A stretch of DNA of 64,000 bases from Actinomyces sp. AC-20-1. Lineage in GTDB: Bacteria; Actinomycetota; Actinomycetes; Actinomycetales; Actinomycetaceae. A program made the translations under genes and the position numbers. Numbering within the stretch: the first letter of the stretch is position 1; every line of letters begins with the position of its first letter. Of this stretch, positions 41,029-48,957 are shown in pieces. The DNA lies in the NCBI RefSeq assembly GCF_023369555.1, contig NZ_JACJVC010000006.1:1-64000 (forward strand), given 5' to 3'. Under the pieces are notes generated by a model. The model saw only the letters and a list, made by a program, of their open reading frames with translations, was not told the origin of the DNA and did not search any database.

Positions 41029-42702
41029 TCACGGCTGGGTGGGGCCGGCGACCGGTCCTGCCAGGCTCGCGGCCACGGCCTCCAGCCGGGCGCTGAGACC
41101 CGTGTCCGGCTCGCGGCTGCGCACCAGCTGGGCTCGGGCGCGGGACAGGGCCTCCTGGGCGGCGTCGGAGGCGGCCTCGGCCGGCTCGTCGGTGAGCAGC
41201 CGCGTCAGGTGCTCGGCGATGAGCGTCATGGCGCGCGCCCCGGTGGCGGCGCTGCCGATCGCGTCGGCCAGGACGGTCAGGCGCTCGCGGGTGCGTGGCA
41301 CGCCCCAGGAGCGCACGAGCCCGGCCGCCTGCTCCCAGGCGCGCTCCGAGCGGGCCGTGGACCCGCAGTCCCGGGCGGCATCCGCGCCGATGGCCGTGGA
41401 GGCCAGGGCGAGCTCCATCCATCCCTGCGAGAGGCACAGCTCGGTGGTGCCCTCGCACTCGCGGGCGGCGCGCTCGCCCGCACCGAGCAGGACGAGCAGG
41501 CGGGCGAAGGCCAGGCGCAGCTCGACGACGGTCTCGAGCTGGGACTCGTCGACGACGAGGGCCAGTGACTGGCTGACCTCCTCCGCCGTCGTCATCGCCT
41601 GCTCACGCACGCTGTCCACGCCGTAACCGGAGGCGGTGACCAGCACCTCCCGGGTACGGGCCAGCAGGCGCGCCTGGTTGGCCAGGACCCGCCGGTCGGC
41701 CACGGCGGCGGTGACGGTGCCGTAGGCGCGCGGACCGAGCGCCCCGGCCGTGGCGGACAGCCGGCGCTCCACCCGCGAGCCCACGCCCGTGCTGCCGTTG
41801 CGCATGTCGAAGGAGGCGGCCAGGGCCCGTGCGAAGGCGGTGACGTCCTCGTGGGCGTGGCCGAGGGTGTCCCAGGAGGAGACCTTGAGCTGCTGCCCGG
41901 CCCCCGCCAGGAGGATGTCGACGCCCAGGGCCTGCGCCCCGTGGCCGTGGCGCACCGCCTCGGCGAGCAGCTGGCCGGTGCCGACGGCCTGTTGCAGGAC
42001 GGACCAGGGGGTGGCCGCCGCCGGCTCGGGCGGGGCGGCGTGGCGCAGGAGCGCCAGGCCCCGCTGCCACTGACCGGACAGGGCGAGGTAGCCGGTGACG
42101 TCTCCTCGCACGCGCGCCGCCAGGACGCCGGGAACGTCGGAGAGCGTCAGGCGCATGAGGGCGTCCTCGGCCTCGACGCGCTGGCCCTGGGCGAGGTGGG
42201 CGAGCAGGACGCCGGACAGGAGCAGGGGGTCCTGGGCGGCGGGCCCGGAGACGGCGGCGGCGGTGCGCACCGCCCCGGTGTCGTCGTCGTGGAGGCGGGC
42301 GGTGGCCAGGGCGGCGTGGATGTCGGGGGCGCCGAAGGTGTCCAGGCGTGCCGAGCGCAGGGCGGGCACGGCCTCCTCGGGGGTGCCGAGCGGCCCGCAG
42401 AGCTCGACGGCGGCGTAACGCAGGGGCAGGAGCGAGGTGCCGGTGAGCGTGCGCCAGGCCCGGCAGGCGGCGGTGGCCGCCTCGATGGCGTCCAGCGGGT
42501 GGGCGGGGTCCTCACCGAGGGTGACGAGCCAGCGCCGGTCCACCTCGGCCACCGCGCCGGCGACGGCGGCCGCCTCCTCGGGTGAGGGCTCGTCGTCGGG
42601 GGTGTGGGAGACGAGCAGGTCGAGCAGCCGGGAGGCGGTCCGGGGCCCGCGGGGGTCGCCGGCCGTGTCCAGGGCCTCGGGCACGCTGCTCCAGCGGGTC
42701 AT
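41029..42702 (-). CDS. hypothetical helical-repeat (TPR-like) protein
   Basis: A 557-residue soluble protein, not recognised. It is almost wholly predicted helical, built from Ala/Leu/Arg-rich pairs that look like degenerate tetratricopeptide repeats (for example DPLLLSGVLLAHLAQGQRVEAEDALMRL and WQRGLALLRHAAP). There is no signal peptide, membrane segment or catalytic motif. The ATG at 42702 has GAGAGG at eight bases. It lies between rpsA and gdx-coaE, where other Actinobacteria have no conserved gene, so it may be lineage-specific. A scaffold or regulatory role would be a guess. Confidence 0.75.
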   Translation of the reverse strand: MTRWSSVPEALDTAGDPRGPRTASRLLDLLVSHTPDDEPSPEEAAAVAGAVAEVDRRWLVTLGEDPAHPLDAIEAATAACRAWRTLTGTSLLPLRYAAVELCGPLGTPEEAVPALRSARLDTFGAPDIHAALATARLHDDDTGAVRTAAAVSGPAAQDPLLLSGVLLAHLAQGQRVEAEDALMRLTLSDVPGVLAARVRGDVTGYLALSGQWQRGLALLRHAAPPEPAAATPWSVLQQAVGTGQLLAEAVRHGHGAQALGVDILLAGAGQQLKVSSWDTLGHAHEDVTAFARALAASFDMRNGSTGVGSRVERRLSATAGALGPRAYGTVTAAVADRRVLANQARLLARTREVLVTASGYGVDSVREQAMTTAEEVSQSLALVVDESQLETVVELRLAFARLLVLLGAGERAARECEGTTELCLSQGWMELALASTAIGADAARDCGSTARSERAWEQAAGLVRSWGVPRTRERLTVLADAIGSAATGARAMTLIAEHLTRLLTDEPAEAASDAAQEALSRARAQLVRSREPDTGLSARLEAVAASLAGPVAGPTQP

Positions 42703-42870
42703 CGTCTGCCTCTCGTCCGGGGTCCTCGGGTGGCCGGCTCGGTCCTCCCGGCACAGCCTCGCACGTGGTGCGGTGGCGCGCGACGGGGACTGCGGCCCCG
42801 GCCGGGCAGGGACCGCTCCTCACGCCGGGCGCAGGGCCGTCCCCGCGCCTGGACACGGGGACGGGCACGG

Positions 42871-42904
42871 CGTCGCCCCGACCACCGGGGTGGTCGGGGC
42901 GACG
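42871..42904 (-). terminator. terminator of rpsA
   Basis: A perfect 14-base stem (CGTCGCCCCGACCA and complement) with a six-base loop lies about 53 bases past the rpsA stop. The rest of the 254-base gap up to the helical-repeat gene shows nothing recognisable. Confidence 0.75.
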
Positions 42905-42956
42905 CCGAGGTGATGCTGTCAGCCTCCGGGCTCGGGCGCCCGGCTGCTCAGCGTTC

Positions 42957-44411
42957 TCAGTTGCCGGTCAGCTTCTCGCGCAGAGCGGCCAGCGCCTCGT
43001 CGGAGGCGAGGGTGCCGGCGGACTCGGTCGAGGTGGAGGAGTACGAGGTGGCGCCGGCCGGGGCGGTGGCGTCGCCCGTCTCGGTGTCCTCCTCGAGAGC
43101 CTTGGCGACCTGGGCCTTGTGGGCCTCCCACCGGGCGTGGGCGGCGGCGTACTCCGCCTCCCAGGCCTCGCGCTGGGCGTCGTAGCCCTCGAGCCACTCG
43201 TTGGTCTCCGGGTCGAAGCCCTCGGGGTACTTGTAGTTGCCGTTCTCGTCGTACTCGGCGGCCATGCCGTACAGCGACGGGTCGAAGTCCTCGGAGGCGG
43301 GGTCGACGCCCTCGTTGGCCTGCTTGAGGGACAGCGAGATGCGGCGGCGCTCGAGGTCGATGTCGATGACCTTGACGAAGACCTCGTCACCGACCTTGGC
43401 GACCTGCTCGGGCACCTCGACGTGGCGCTGGGCCAGCTCGGAGATGTGGACCAGGCCCTCGATGCCGTCCTCGACGCGGACGAAGGCGCCGAAGGGGACG
43501 AGCTTGGTGACCTTGCCGGGGACGACCTGGCCGATGGCGTGCGTGCGGGCGAAGGCCTGCCACGGGTCCTCCTGCGTCGCCTTGAGCGACAGGGAGACGC
43601 GCTCGCGGTCGAAGTCGACGTCGAGGACCTCGACGGTGACCTCGTTGCCGACCTCGACGACCTCGGACGGGTGGTCGATGTGCTTCCAGGACAGCTCGGA
43701 GACGTGGACGAGGCCGTCGACGCCGCCGAGGTCCACGAAGGCACCGAAGTTGACGATGGAGGAGACCACACCGGTGCGGACCTGACCCTTCTGCAGGGTC
43801 TGGAGGAAGTTCGTGCGGACCTCGGACTGGGTCTGCTCGAGGTAGGCGCGGCGGGAGAGGACCACGTTGTTGCGGTTCTTGTCCAGCTCGATGATCTTCG
43901 CCTCGAGCTCGCGGCCGACGTAAGGCTGCAGGTCGCGCACGCGGCGCATCTCGACGAGGGAGGCGGGCAGGAAGCCGCGCAGGCCGATGTCGAGGATGAG
44001 ACCGCCCTTGACGACCTCGATGACGGTGCCGGTGACGACGCCGTCCTCCTCCTTGACGCGCTCGATGGTGCCCCAGGCGCGCTCGTACTGGGCGCGCTTC
44101 TTGCTCAGGAGCAGACGGCCCTCCTTGTCCTCCTTCTGGAGGACAAGGGCCTCGATCTCGTCGCCGACGGAGACGATCTCGTCGGGGTCGACGTCGTGCT
44201 TGATGGACAGCTCACGAGCGAGGATCACGCCCTCGGTCTTGTAGCCGATGTCGAGGAGGACCTCGTCGTGGTCGACCTTGACGACAGTGCCCTCGACGAT
44301 GTCGCCGTCGTCGAAGTACTTGATGGTCTCGTCGACGGCGGCGAGGATCTCCTCGGTCGAGCCGAGGTCGTTGACGGCGACCGGGGCGGGGCTGGGCGTG
44401 TTGGTGGTCAT
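42957..44411 (-). CDS. rpsA: 30S ribosomal protein S1
   Basis: A 484-residue RNA-binding protein with four S1 repeats: starting near residue 37 (GDIVEGTVVKVDHDEVLLDIGYKTEG), 122 (VVTGTVIEVVKGGLILDIGLRGFLPASL), 208 (GVVSSIVNFGAFVDLGGVDGLVHVSEL) and 293 (GKVTKLVPFGAFVRVEDGIEGLVHISEL). The C-terminal 120 residues are acidic and unstructured, ending LREKLTGN, as in other Actinobacteria. S1 helps recruit leadered messages to the 30S subunit. It has its own promoter and a leader of about 125 bases. Confidence 0.96.
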   Translation of the reverse strand: MTTNTPSPAPVAVNDLGSTEEILAAVDETIKYFDDGDIVEGTVVKVDHDEVLLDIGYKTEGVILARELSIKHDVDPDEIVSVGDEIEALVLQKEDKEGRLLLSKKRAQYERAWGTIERVKEEDGVVTGTVIEVVKGGLILDIGLRGFLPASLVEMRRVRDLQPYVGRELEAKIIELDKNRNNVVLSRRAYLEQTQSEVRTNFLQTLQKGQVRTGVVSSIVNFGAFVDLGGVDGLVHVSELSWKHIDHPSEVVEVGNEVTVEVLDVDFDRERVSLSLKATQEDPWQAFARTHAIGQVVPGKVTKLVPFGAFVRVEDGIEGLVHISELAQRHVEVPEQVAKVGDEVFVKVIDIDLERRRISLSLKQANEGVDPASEDFDPSLYGMAAEYDENGNYKYPEGFDPETNEWLEGYDAQREAWEAEYAAAHARWEAHKAQVAKALEEDTETGDATAPAGATSYSSTSTESAGTLASDEALAALREKLTGN

Positions 44412-44545
44412 TGAGTGGTTGCTCCGAATGCGGACAGATGGGTCGGGTGGTCAGGTACCGCGCGTCCCCCGTCGCCTCGGGCCAGCCCGGACTGGCACCG
44501 CTGCGCGGTGGGGCCCTCACGGGCGCCCAGGGGCGCACCTACAGG

Positions 44546-44551
44546 ACTCTA
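44546..44551 (-). promoter_or_regulatory. -10 box TAGAGT of rpsA, with a long leader
   Basis: Minus-strand TAGAGT lies 134 bases before the rpsA ATG. The 279 bases between rpsA and polA hold this promoter, a leader of about 125 bases, and GC-rich pairing sequence around 44630-44660. The leader length fits autogenous control by S1 but no specific structure could be assigned. Confidence 0.45.
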
Positions 44552-44690
44552 CCAGCACCGTCCCAGCGGAAGAACCTGGCGGTTCCGACGAACAAGGCCC
44601 GGCCTGTCATGTCATCAGTCACATGCGGCGCCGCGGCGCGGGGCCCGCGGCCGACGGGCAGGACCTCGGACCCGCCCGGCCGCCCGGGCC

Positions 44691-47477
44691 TCAGTGGGCG
44701 GCCTCGCGCCAGGTGCGCCCCAGCCCGACCGACACGTCCAGCGGCACGGACAGGTCCGCGGCCCCCGGCATCATCCGCCTCACGACCTCCTCGACGGCAC
44801 CGGCCTCCCCCGGGGCCACCTCGAGCAGGAGCTCGTCGTGGATCTGCAGGAGGATCCGGGAGGCGAGCCCCAGCTCCTCGAGGCGGTCGGCGACGTCGAT
44901 CATCGCCTTCTTGACGATGTCCGCGGCGCTGCCCTGGATGGGGGCGTTGAGGGCGGCCCGCTCGGCCATCTCTCGGCGCTGTCGGTTGTCGCTCGTGAGG
45001 TCCGGCAGGTAGCGGCGACGGCCGAGCATGGTCTCGGTGTAGCCGTCGCGCCGGGCCTGCTCGACCACGTCCTCGAGGTAGTCGTGCACCTTGCCGAAGC
45101 GGTCGAAGTAGGCGTCGCGCAGGTCCGTCGCCTCGGCGTTGCCGATGCCCAGCTGCTTGGCCAGGCCGAAGGTGGACAGGCCGTAGGCCAGGCCGTAGCT
45201 CATGGCCTTGACGTGGCTGCGCTGCTGGGCGGTGACGTCCTCGACGTCGATGCCGTGCACGAGGGCGGCGACGTAGCGGTGCAGGTCCTCGCCCGAGCGG
45301 AAGGCCTCGACGAGGGCCTCGTCACCGGACAGGTGGGCCATGATGCGCATCTCGATCTGGGAGTAGTCCGCGGTGAGCAGGCACTCGTAGCCCCGGCCCA
45401 CGGTGAAGGCCTCGCGGATGCGCATCCCCTCCTCGGCGCGGGCCGGGATGTTCTGCAGGTTGGGGTCCGTCGAGGACAGGCGGCCGGTGGCTGCGACGGT
45501 CTGCTGGAAGGTCGTGTGGACGCGGCCGTCGGGCAGGACCGCCTTGCGCAGGCCCTCGACGGTCTGGCGCAGCTTGATGGCGTCGCGGTGCTCGAGCAGG
45601 TGCTGGAGGAAGGGGTGGCCGGTCTTGGCGTACAGGTCCGCCAGGGCCCCGGCGTCCGTGGTGTAGCCCGTCTTGGTGCGGCGTGTGCGCGGCATCCCGA
45701 GCTCGTCGAAGAGGACGGTCTGGAGCTGCTTGGGGCTGGAGAGGTTGACCTCGTGCCCGGCCGCCTCGTAGGCGGACTCGGCGGCGCGGGTGACACGGGC
45801 GTCGAGCTCGCTCTCGCGCTCGGCCAGGACCGCGTCGTCGACGGCGATGCCCGCGTCCTCCATCTGGGCCAGGCGGGCGGCGACGGGCATCTCCAGGTCA
45901 GTGTAGAGCTGTGCGACGCCGCGCGCGGCCATCTGCGCGTCAAGGGCCTCCTGCAGCGGCAGGAGGATGCCGGCGCGGCGGGCGCAGGCGAGCAGCTGGG
46001 TCGGGGCGGCGTCGTCGTCGGCCAGCGCCTCGAGGTCGAAGGCGGACTGCTCCTCGCCCGCCGAGGGCGCCGCCTCGTGCCCCGGGGCGTCGAGGTCGAT
46101 GCCGAGCCAGCGCTGGGCGAGGGAGGCGACGTCGTAGGCGCGCTGCTCGGGGCGGCACAGGTAGCCGGCGAGCGAGGGGTCGGCGACGACGCCGTCGAGG
46201 TCGAGGCCCCGGGCGCGCAGGGCGTGCCACACGCCCTTGGCGTCCGCGACCACCTTGGGGTGGTCCGGGTCCGCCAGCAGCTCGGCCAGCTCGGACTCGT
46301 CGTCGACACTGAGCTCGGCCAGGTCGACGGCCAGCGCCCGGCGCCCGTCGGTGACGGCCAGCAGGCGGGCGTCGCCCTGCCCGGGCAGGAGCGTGCCGAC
46401 GACGTCGAGGCCGAGCAGGACACCGGCGTCACCGAGGTGGCGGTGGATCCAGCGGCCGACGTCGCCGGGCTGGAGGTCCCGGCCGAGGACGTCGGTGGTG
46501 GGGCCGGTGAGGGCGTCGTCGTCGGTCCCGCCGGGCGCCGCGGAGTCGGAGAAGGTGAGCACGCGCTGGGCGCGCTGGGCGAGGGTGCGGAACTCGAGGG
46601 ACTCCATGACGCGGGACAGGGCGGCGCGGTCGGCGCCGCCGGCGGCGAGGTCGGCGGCGGGGTCGATGCCGAGGTCGAGGTCCGTCAGCAGGCGGTTGAG
46701 CCTGCGGTTGCGCAGGACGTCGTCGAGGTGCTCGCGCAGGGACTGGCCGGCCTTGCCGGTGATCTGCTCGGCGTGAGCGATGACGCCCTCGAGGCCGTCG
46801 TAGAGGTTGATCCACTTCGCGGCGGTCTTGGGGCCCACCCCGGGCACGCCCGGCAGGTTGTCGCTCGTCTCGCCGACGAGGGCTGCCAGGTGCGGGTAGC
46901 GCTGCGGGGGCACGCCGTAACGCTCCTCGACCTCCGCGGGGGTCATGCGGCGCAGGGTGGACACGCCCTTGACCGGGTACAGGACGGTGCAGCGGTCGGT
47001 GACGGTCTGGAAGGAGTCGCGGTCGCCGGAGCACACCAGCACCTCCATCCCCTGCTCCTGGGCCCGTGCGGCCAGGGTGGCGAGGATGTCGTCGGCCTCG
47101 TAGCCGGGGGCCGTGACGGTGCGCACCCCCATGGCGGCCAGCACGTCCTGGATGAGCTCGACCTGGCCGGCGAAGGGCTCCGGGGTGGCGTCACGGGTGG
47201 CCTTGTAACCGCTGTACTCCTGGGTGCGGAAGGTGCCGCCCGCCAGGTCGAAGGCGACGGCGACGTGCGTGGGCCCCTCGTTCTCCATCAGGGACAGGAA
47301 CATGGAGGTGAAGCCGTGGACCGCGTTGGTGGCCTGGCCGGTGGAGGTGGTGAAGGAGTCCACCGGCAGCGCGTAGTAGGCGCGGAAGGCCATCGAGTGG
47401 CCGTCGATGAGCAGGAGCCGGCCACGCGGCTCGGGGCTGGGCGTGTCGGCGGTCGGGGTGGTCTTGGTGGTGCTCAC
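44691..47477 (-). CDS. polA: DNA polymerase I
   Basis: A 928-residue replication and repair polymerase. The 5' nuclease domain opens with LLLIDGHSMAFRAYYALP at about 21-38 and ends in a helix-hairpin-helix (GVPGVGPKTAAKW). The middle 3'-5' exonuclease domain is degenerate: the DxE metal site reads GLDVVGT, so proofreading is likely lost, as in mycobacteria. Polymerase motif A TADYSQIEMRIMAHLSGDE, motif B KAMSYGLAYGLS and motif C LLQIHDELLLEV are intact. The GTG start follows TAGGCT by six bases. It is divergent from the thioesterase with only 17 bases between starts. Confidence 0.97.
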   Translation of the reverse strand: MSTTKTTPTADTPSPEPRGRLLLIDGHSMAFRAYYALPVDSFTTSTGQATNAVHGFTSMFLSLMENEGPTHVAVAFDLAGGTFRTQEYSGYKATRDATPEPFAGQVELIQDVLAAMGVRTVTAPGYEADDILATLAARAQEQGMEVLVCSGDRDSFQTVTDRCTVLYPVKGVSTLRRMTPAEVEERYGVPPQRYPHLAALVGETSDNLPGVPGVGPKTAAKWINLYDGLEGVIAHAEQITGKAGQSLREHLDDVLRNRRLNRLLTDLDLGIDPAADLAAGGADRAALSRVMESLEFRTLAQRAQRVLTFSDSAAPGGTDDDALTGPTTDVLGRDLQPGDVGRWIHRHLGDAGVLLGLDVVGTLLPGQGDARLLAVTDGRRALAVDLAELSVDDESELAELLADPDHPKVVADAKGVWHALRARGLDLDGVVADPSLAGYLCRPEQRAYDVASLAQRWLGIDLDAPGHEAAPSAGEEQSAFDLEALADDDAAPTQLLACARRAGILLPLQEALDAQMAARGVAQLYTDLEMPVAARLAQMEDAGIAVDDAVLAERESELDARVTRAAESAYEAAGHEVNLSSPKQLQTVLFDELGMPRTRRTKTGYTTDAGALADLYAKTGHPFLQHLLEHRDAIKLRQTVEGLRKAVLPDGRVHTTFQQTVAATGRLSSTDPNLQNIPARAEEGMRIREAFTVGRGYECLLTADYSQIEMRIMAHLSGDEALVEAFRSGEDLHRYVAALVHGIDVEDVTAQQRSHVKAMSYGLAYGLSTFGLAKQLGIGNAEATDLRDAYFDRFGKVHDYLEDVVEQARRDGYTETMLGRRRYLPDLTSDNRQRREMAERAALNAPIQGSAADIVKKAMIDVADRLEELGLASRILLQIHDELLLEVAPGEAGAVEEVVRRMMPGAADLSVPLDVSVGLGRTWREAAH

Positions 47478-47483
47478 CGTGCC

Positions 47484-47489
47484 AGCCTA
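47484..47489 (-). promoter_or_regulatory. -10 box TAGGCT of polA
   Basis: Minus-strand TAGGCT ends six bases before the polA GTG. It lies within the 17-base gap to the divergent thioesterase gene, so each promoter must extend into the other gene. Confidence 0.5.
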
Positions 47490-47494
47490 CGGGC

Positions 47495-48034
47495 ATGAGC
47501 GATGAGGACGTCCTGGCCGCCCCCTCCCCCGCCGAGCCGCCGGCCGGCGTCGAGGCCCCGGTGGCCTTCCCGGTGCACGGCACGCGCCCTTTCCCCGCCC
47601 CGCGGCCGGCCGGCTCGGCCGTCTCGGCGCCCAGCGCCGTGAGGGCGGGCCTGGAGGCCTGGGAGCAGGGCACGCTCATGACGACGCTCGGGATGGAGGT
47701 GGTCGAGCGCGGGCGCGAGCGGGTCGTCGTGCGGATGCCGGTGCGCGGGGCCACCCAGGTGGTGGGGATCCTGCACGGCGGGGCCAGCGCGGCGCTCATC
47801 GAGACGGCGGCCTCCGTGGCGGCCCGGCAGTCCGCGCCTGAGGGCACGGTGCCCGCGGGGGCGGAGCTGCACGTCTCCCACCTGCGGCCGGTGCGGGCGG
47901 GGCACGTGACGGCCGTGGCGGTGCCGGTGCACCAGGGGCGGCGCACGGCGGTTCACGAGGTGACGGTCAGTGACGACGAGGGGCGCACCGTCGCCCGGGG
48001 GACCTTGCGCAGCCTCTACACCGAGGTCGGCTGA
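47495..48034 (+). CDS. PaaI-family hotdog thioesterase
   Basis: A 179-residue acyl-CoA thioesterase-like protein. The hotdog domain covers about residues 58-178, with GILHGGASAALIETAASVAA as the PaaI active-site helix (HGG), followed by LHVSHLRPVRAGHV and GRTVARGTLRSLY. Residues 1-50 are a Pro/Ala-rich extension. Homologues hydrolyse phenylacetyl-CoA, hydroxybenzoyl-CoA or 1,4-dihydroxynaphthoyl-CoA; which applies here is unknown. It converges on the ANTAR regulator gene. In mycobacteria a thioesterase also lies between pyk and polA. Confidence 0.88.
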   Translation: MSDEDVLAAPSPAEPPAGVEAPVAFPVHGTRPFPAPRPAGSAVSAPSAVRAGLEAWEQGTLMTTLGMEVVERGRERVVVRMPVRGATQVVGILHGGASAALIETAASVAARQSAPEGTVPAGAELHVSHLRPVRAGHVTAVAVPVHQGRRTAVHEVTVSDDEGRTVARGTLRSLYTEVG

Positions 48035-48053
48035 GGCTCCTCCCGGCCCCGGC

Positions 48054-48671
48054 TCACTCCTTGCCGCCGCCGACCTGCTCGATGACGGCGTCGGCGACCT
48101 CGCGCATGGTGAGGCGGCGGTTCATGGAGGTCTTCTGCAGCCAGCGGAAGGCCTCGGGCTCGGTCTGGCCCATCTTCTCCATGAGCAGGCCCTTGGCGCG
48201 GTCCACGCGCTTGCGGGTCTCGAAGCGCTCCTGCAGGTCCGCGATCTCGTTCTCCAGGGACTGCAGCTCCTCGTGGCGGCAGGCGGCGATCTCCACGGCG
48301 GGGATGAGGTCCGCGGGGGTGAAGGGCTTGACGACGTAGGCCATGGCGCCCGCGGCGCTCGCGCGCTCCACGAGGTCGGTCTGGGAGAAGGCGGTGAGCA
48401 TGACGACGGCGACGGAGTGCTTGTCGAGGATCCTCTCCGCCGCGGTGATGCCGTCCATGACGGGCATCTTGACGTCCATGACGCACAGGTCGGGCTCGAG
48501 CTCGTCGACGAGGCGCACGGCCTCCTCTCCGTCGCTGGCCTCTCCGACGACCTCGTAACCGGCCTCGGTCAGGGTCTCGACGATGTCCAGGCGGATGAGG
48601 GTCTCGTCCTCAGCGACGACGACTCGGCGGCTGGTGGTGGACTCGGGGGCGCTCATGGACTCGTTGCTCAC
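48054..48671 (-). CDS. pdtaR: response regulator with ANTAR RNA-binding domain (PdtaR-like)
   Basis: A 205-residue antitermination regulator. The receiver domain (16-130) has the acidic pair ED at 21-22, phosphoacceptor Asp66 in CVMDVKMP, Thr93 and Lys115. A linker helix leads to the ANTAR domain (145-200: RKRVDRAKGLLMEKMG...EAFRWLQKTSMNRRLTMREVADAVI), which binds paired hairpins in nascent RNA. In mycobacteria PdtaR pairs with the kinase PdtaS, encoded elsewhere. The GTG start lies 11 bases after a minus-strand CATACT box (48683-48688); ATG at 48656 is an alternative. It sits near polA as in mycobacteria. Confidence 0.93.
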   Translation of the reverse strand: MSNESMSAPESTTSRRVVVAEDETLIRLDIVETLTEAGYEVVGEASDGEEAVRLVDELEPDLCVMDVKMPVMDGITAAERILDKHSVAVVMLTAFSQTDLVERASAAGAMAYVVKPFTPADLIPAVEIAACRHEELQSLENEIADLQERFETRKRVDRAKGLLMEKMGQTEPEAFRWLQKTSMNRRLTMREVADAVIEQVGGGKE

Positions 48672-48746
48672 GGGGCAACCTTAGTATGCTCGGGCGCGCT
48701 GCGTGCAGGACGGCGGCCGGCCCTGCCGTCCCAGACGCGCGGCAGG

Positions 48747-48820
48747 GCCCCCGTAGCCCAACTGGCAGAGGCATCCGACTCAAAATCGGAGGGTTGTGGG
48801 TTCGAGTCCCACCGGGGGCA
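48747..48820 (+). tRNA. tRNA-Leu(CAA), short variable loop
   Basis: A 74-base cloverleaf: acceptor GCCCCCG/CGGGGGC, anticodon stem TCCGA/TCGGA with loop CTCAAAA (anticodon CAA), T-arm GTGGG/CCCAC, discriminator A. The variable loop is only five bases (GGGTT), whereas leucine tRNAs normally have a long extra arm. The call rests on the anticodon and could mislead about charging. A TAGTAT box at 48682-48687 may be its promoter; a 10-base hairpin (48719-48749) overlaps its 5' end. Confidence 0.8.
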
Positions 48821-48824
48821 CGTT

Positions 48825-48861
48825 CTCGCCCGGCACCCCAGCGACTGGGGTGCCGGGCGAG
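48825..48861 (+). terminator. terminator of tRNA-Leu
   Basis: A perfect 16-base stem (CTCGCCCGGCACCCCA and complement) with a GCGAC loop begins four bases after the tRNA. Confidence 0.8.
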
Positions 48862-48906
48862 TCGTCTATGGCCACCTCCTGCTGCTGACGGGCGTCAGCA
48901 TGGCGA

Positions 48907-48945
48907 GGGCCCCCTACCGGCGTCCTGCCGGCACGGGGCCCTTTT
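48907..48945. terminator. hairpin with TTTT between tRNA-Leu and pyk
   Basis: Outer arms GGGCCCC/GGGGCCC enclose an inner CCGGC/GCCGG stem, and TTTT follows on the plus strand. It lies 13 bases past the pyk stop, so it may stop pyk transcription, although the T run favours the plus strand as a second stop for the tRNA unit. Confidence 0.55.
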
Positions 48946-48957
48946 CGCGTGTGCGTC

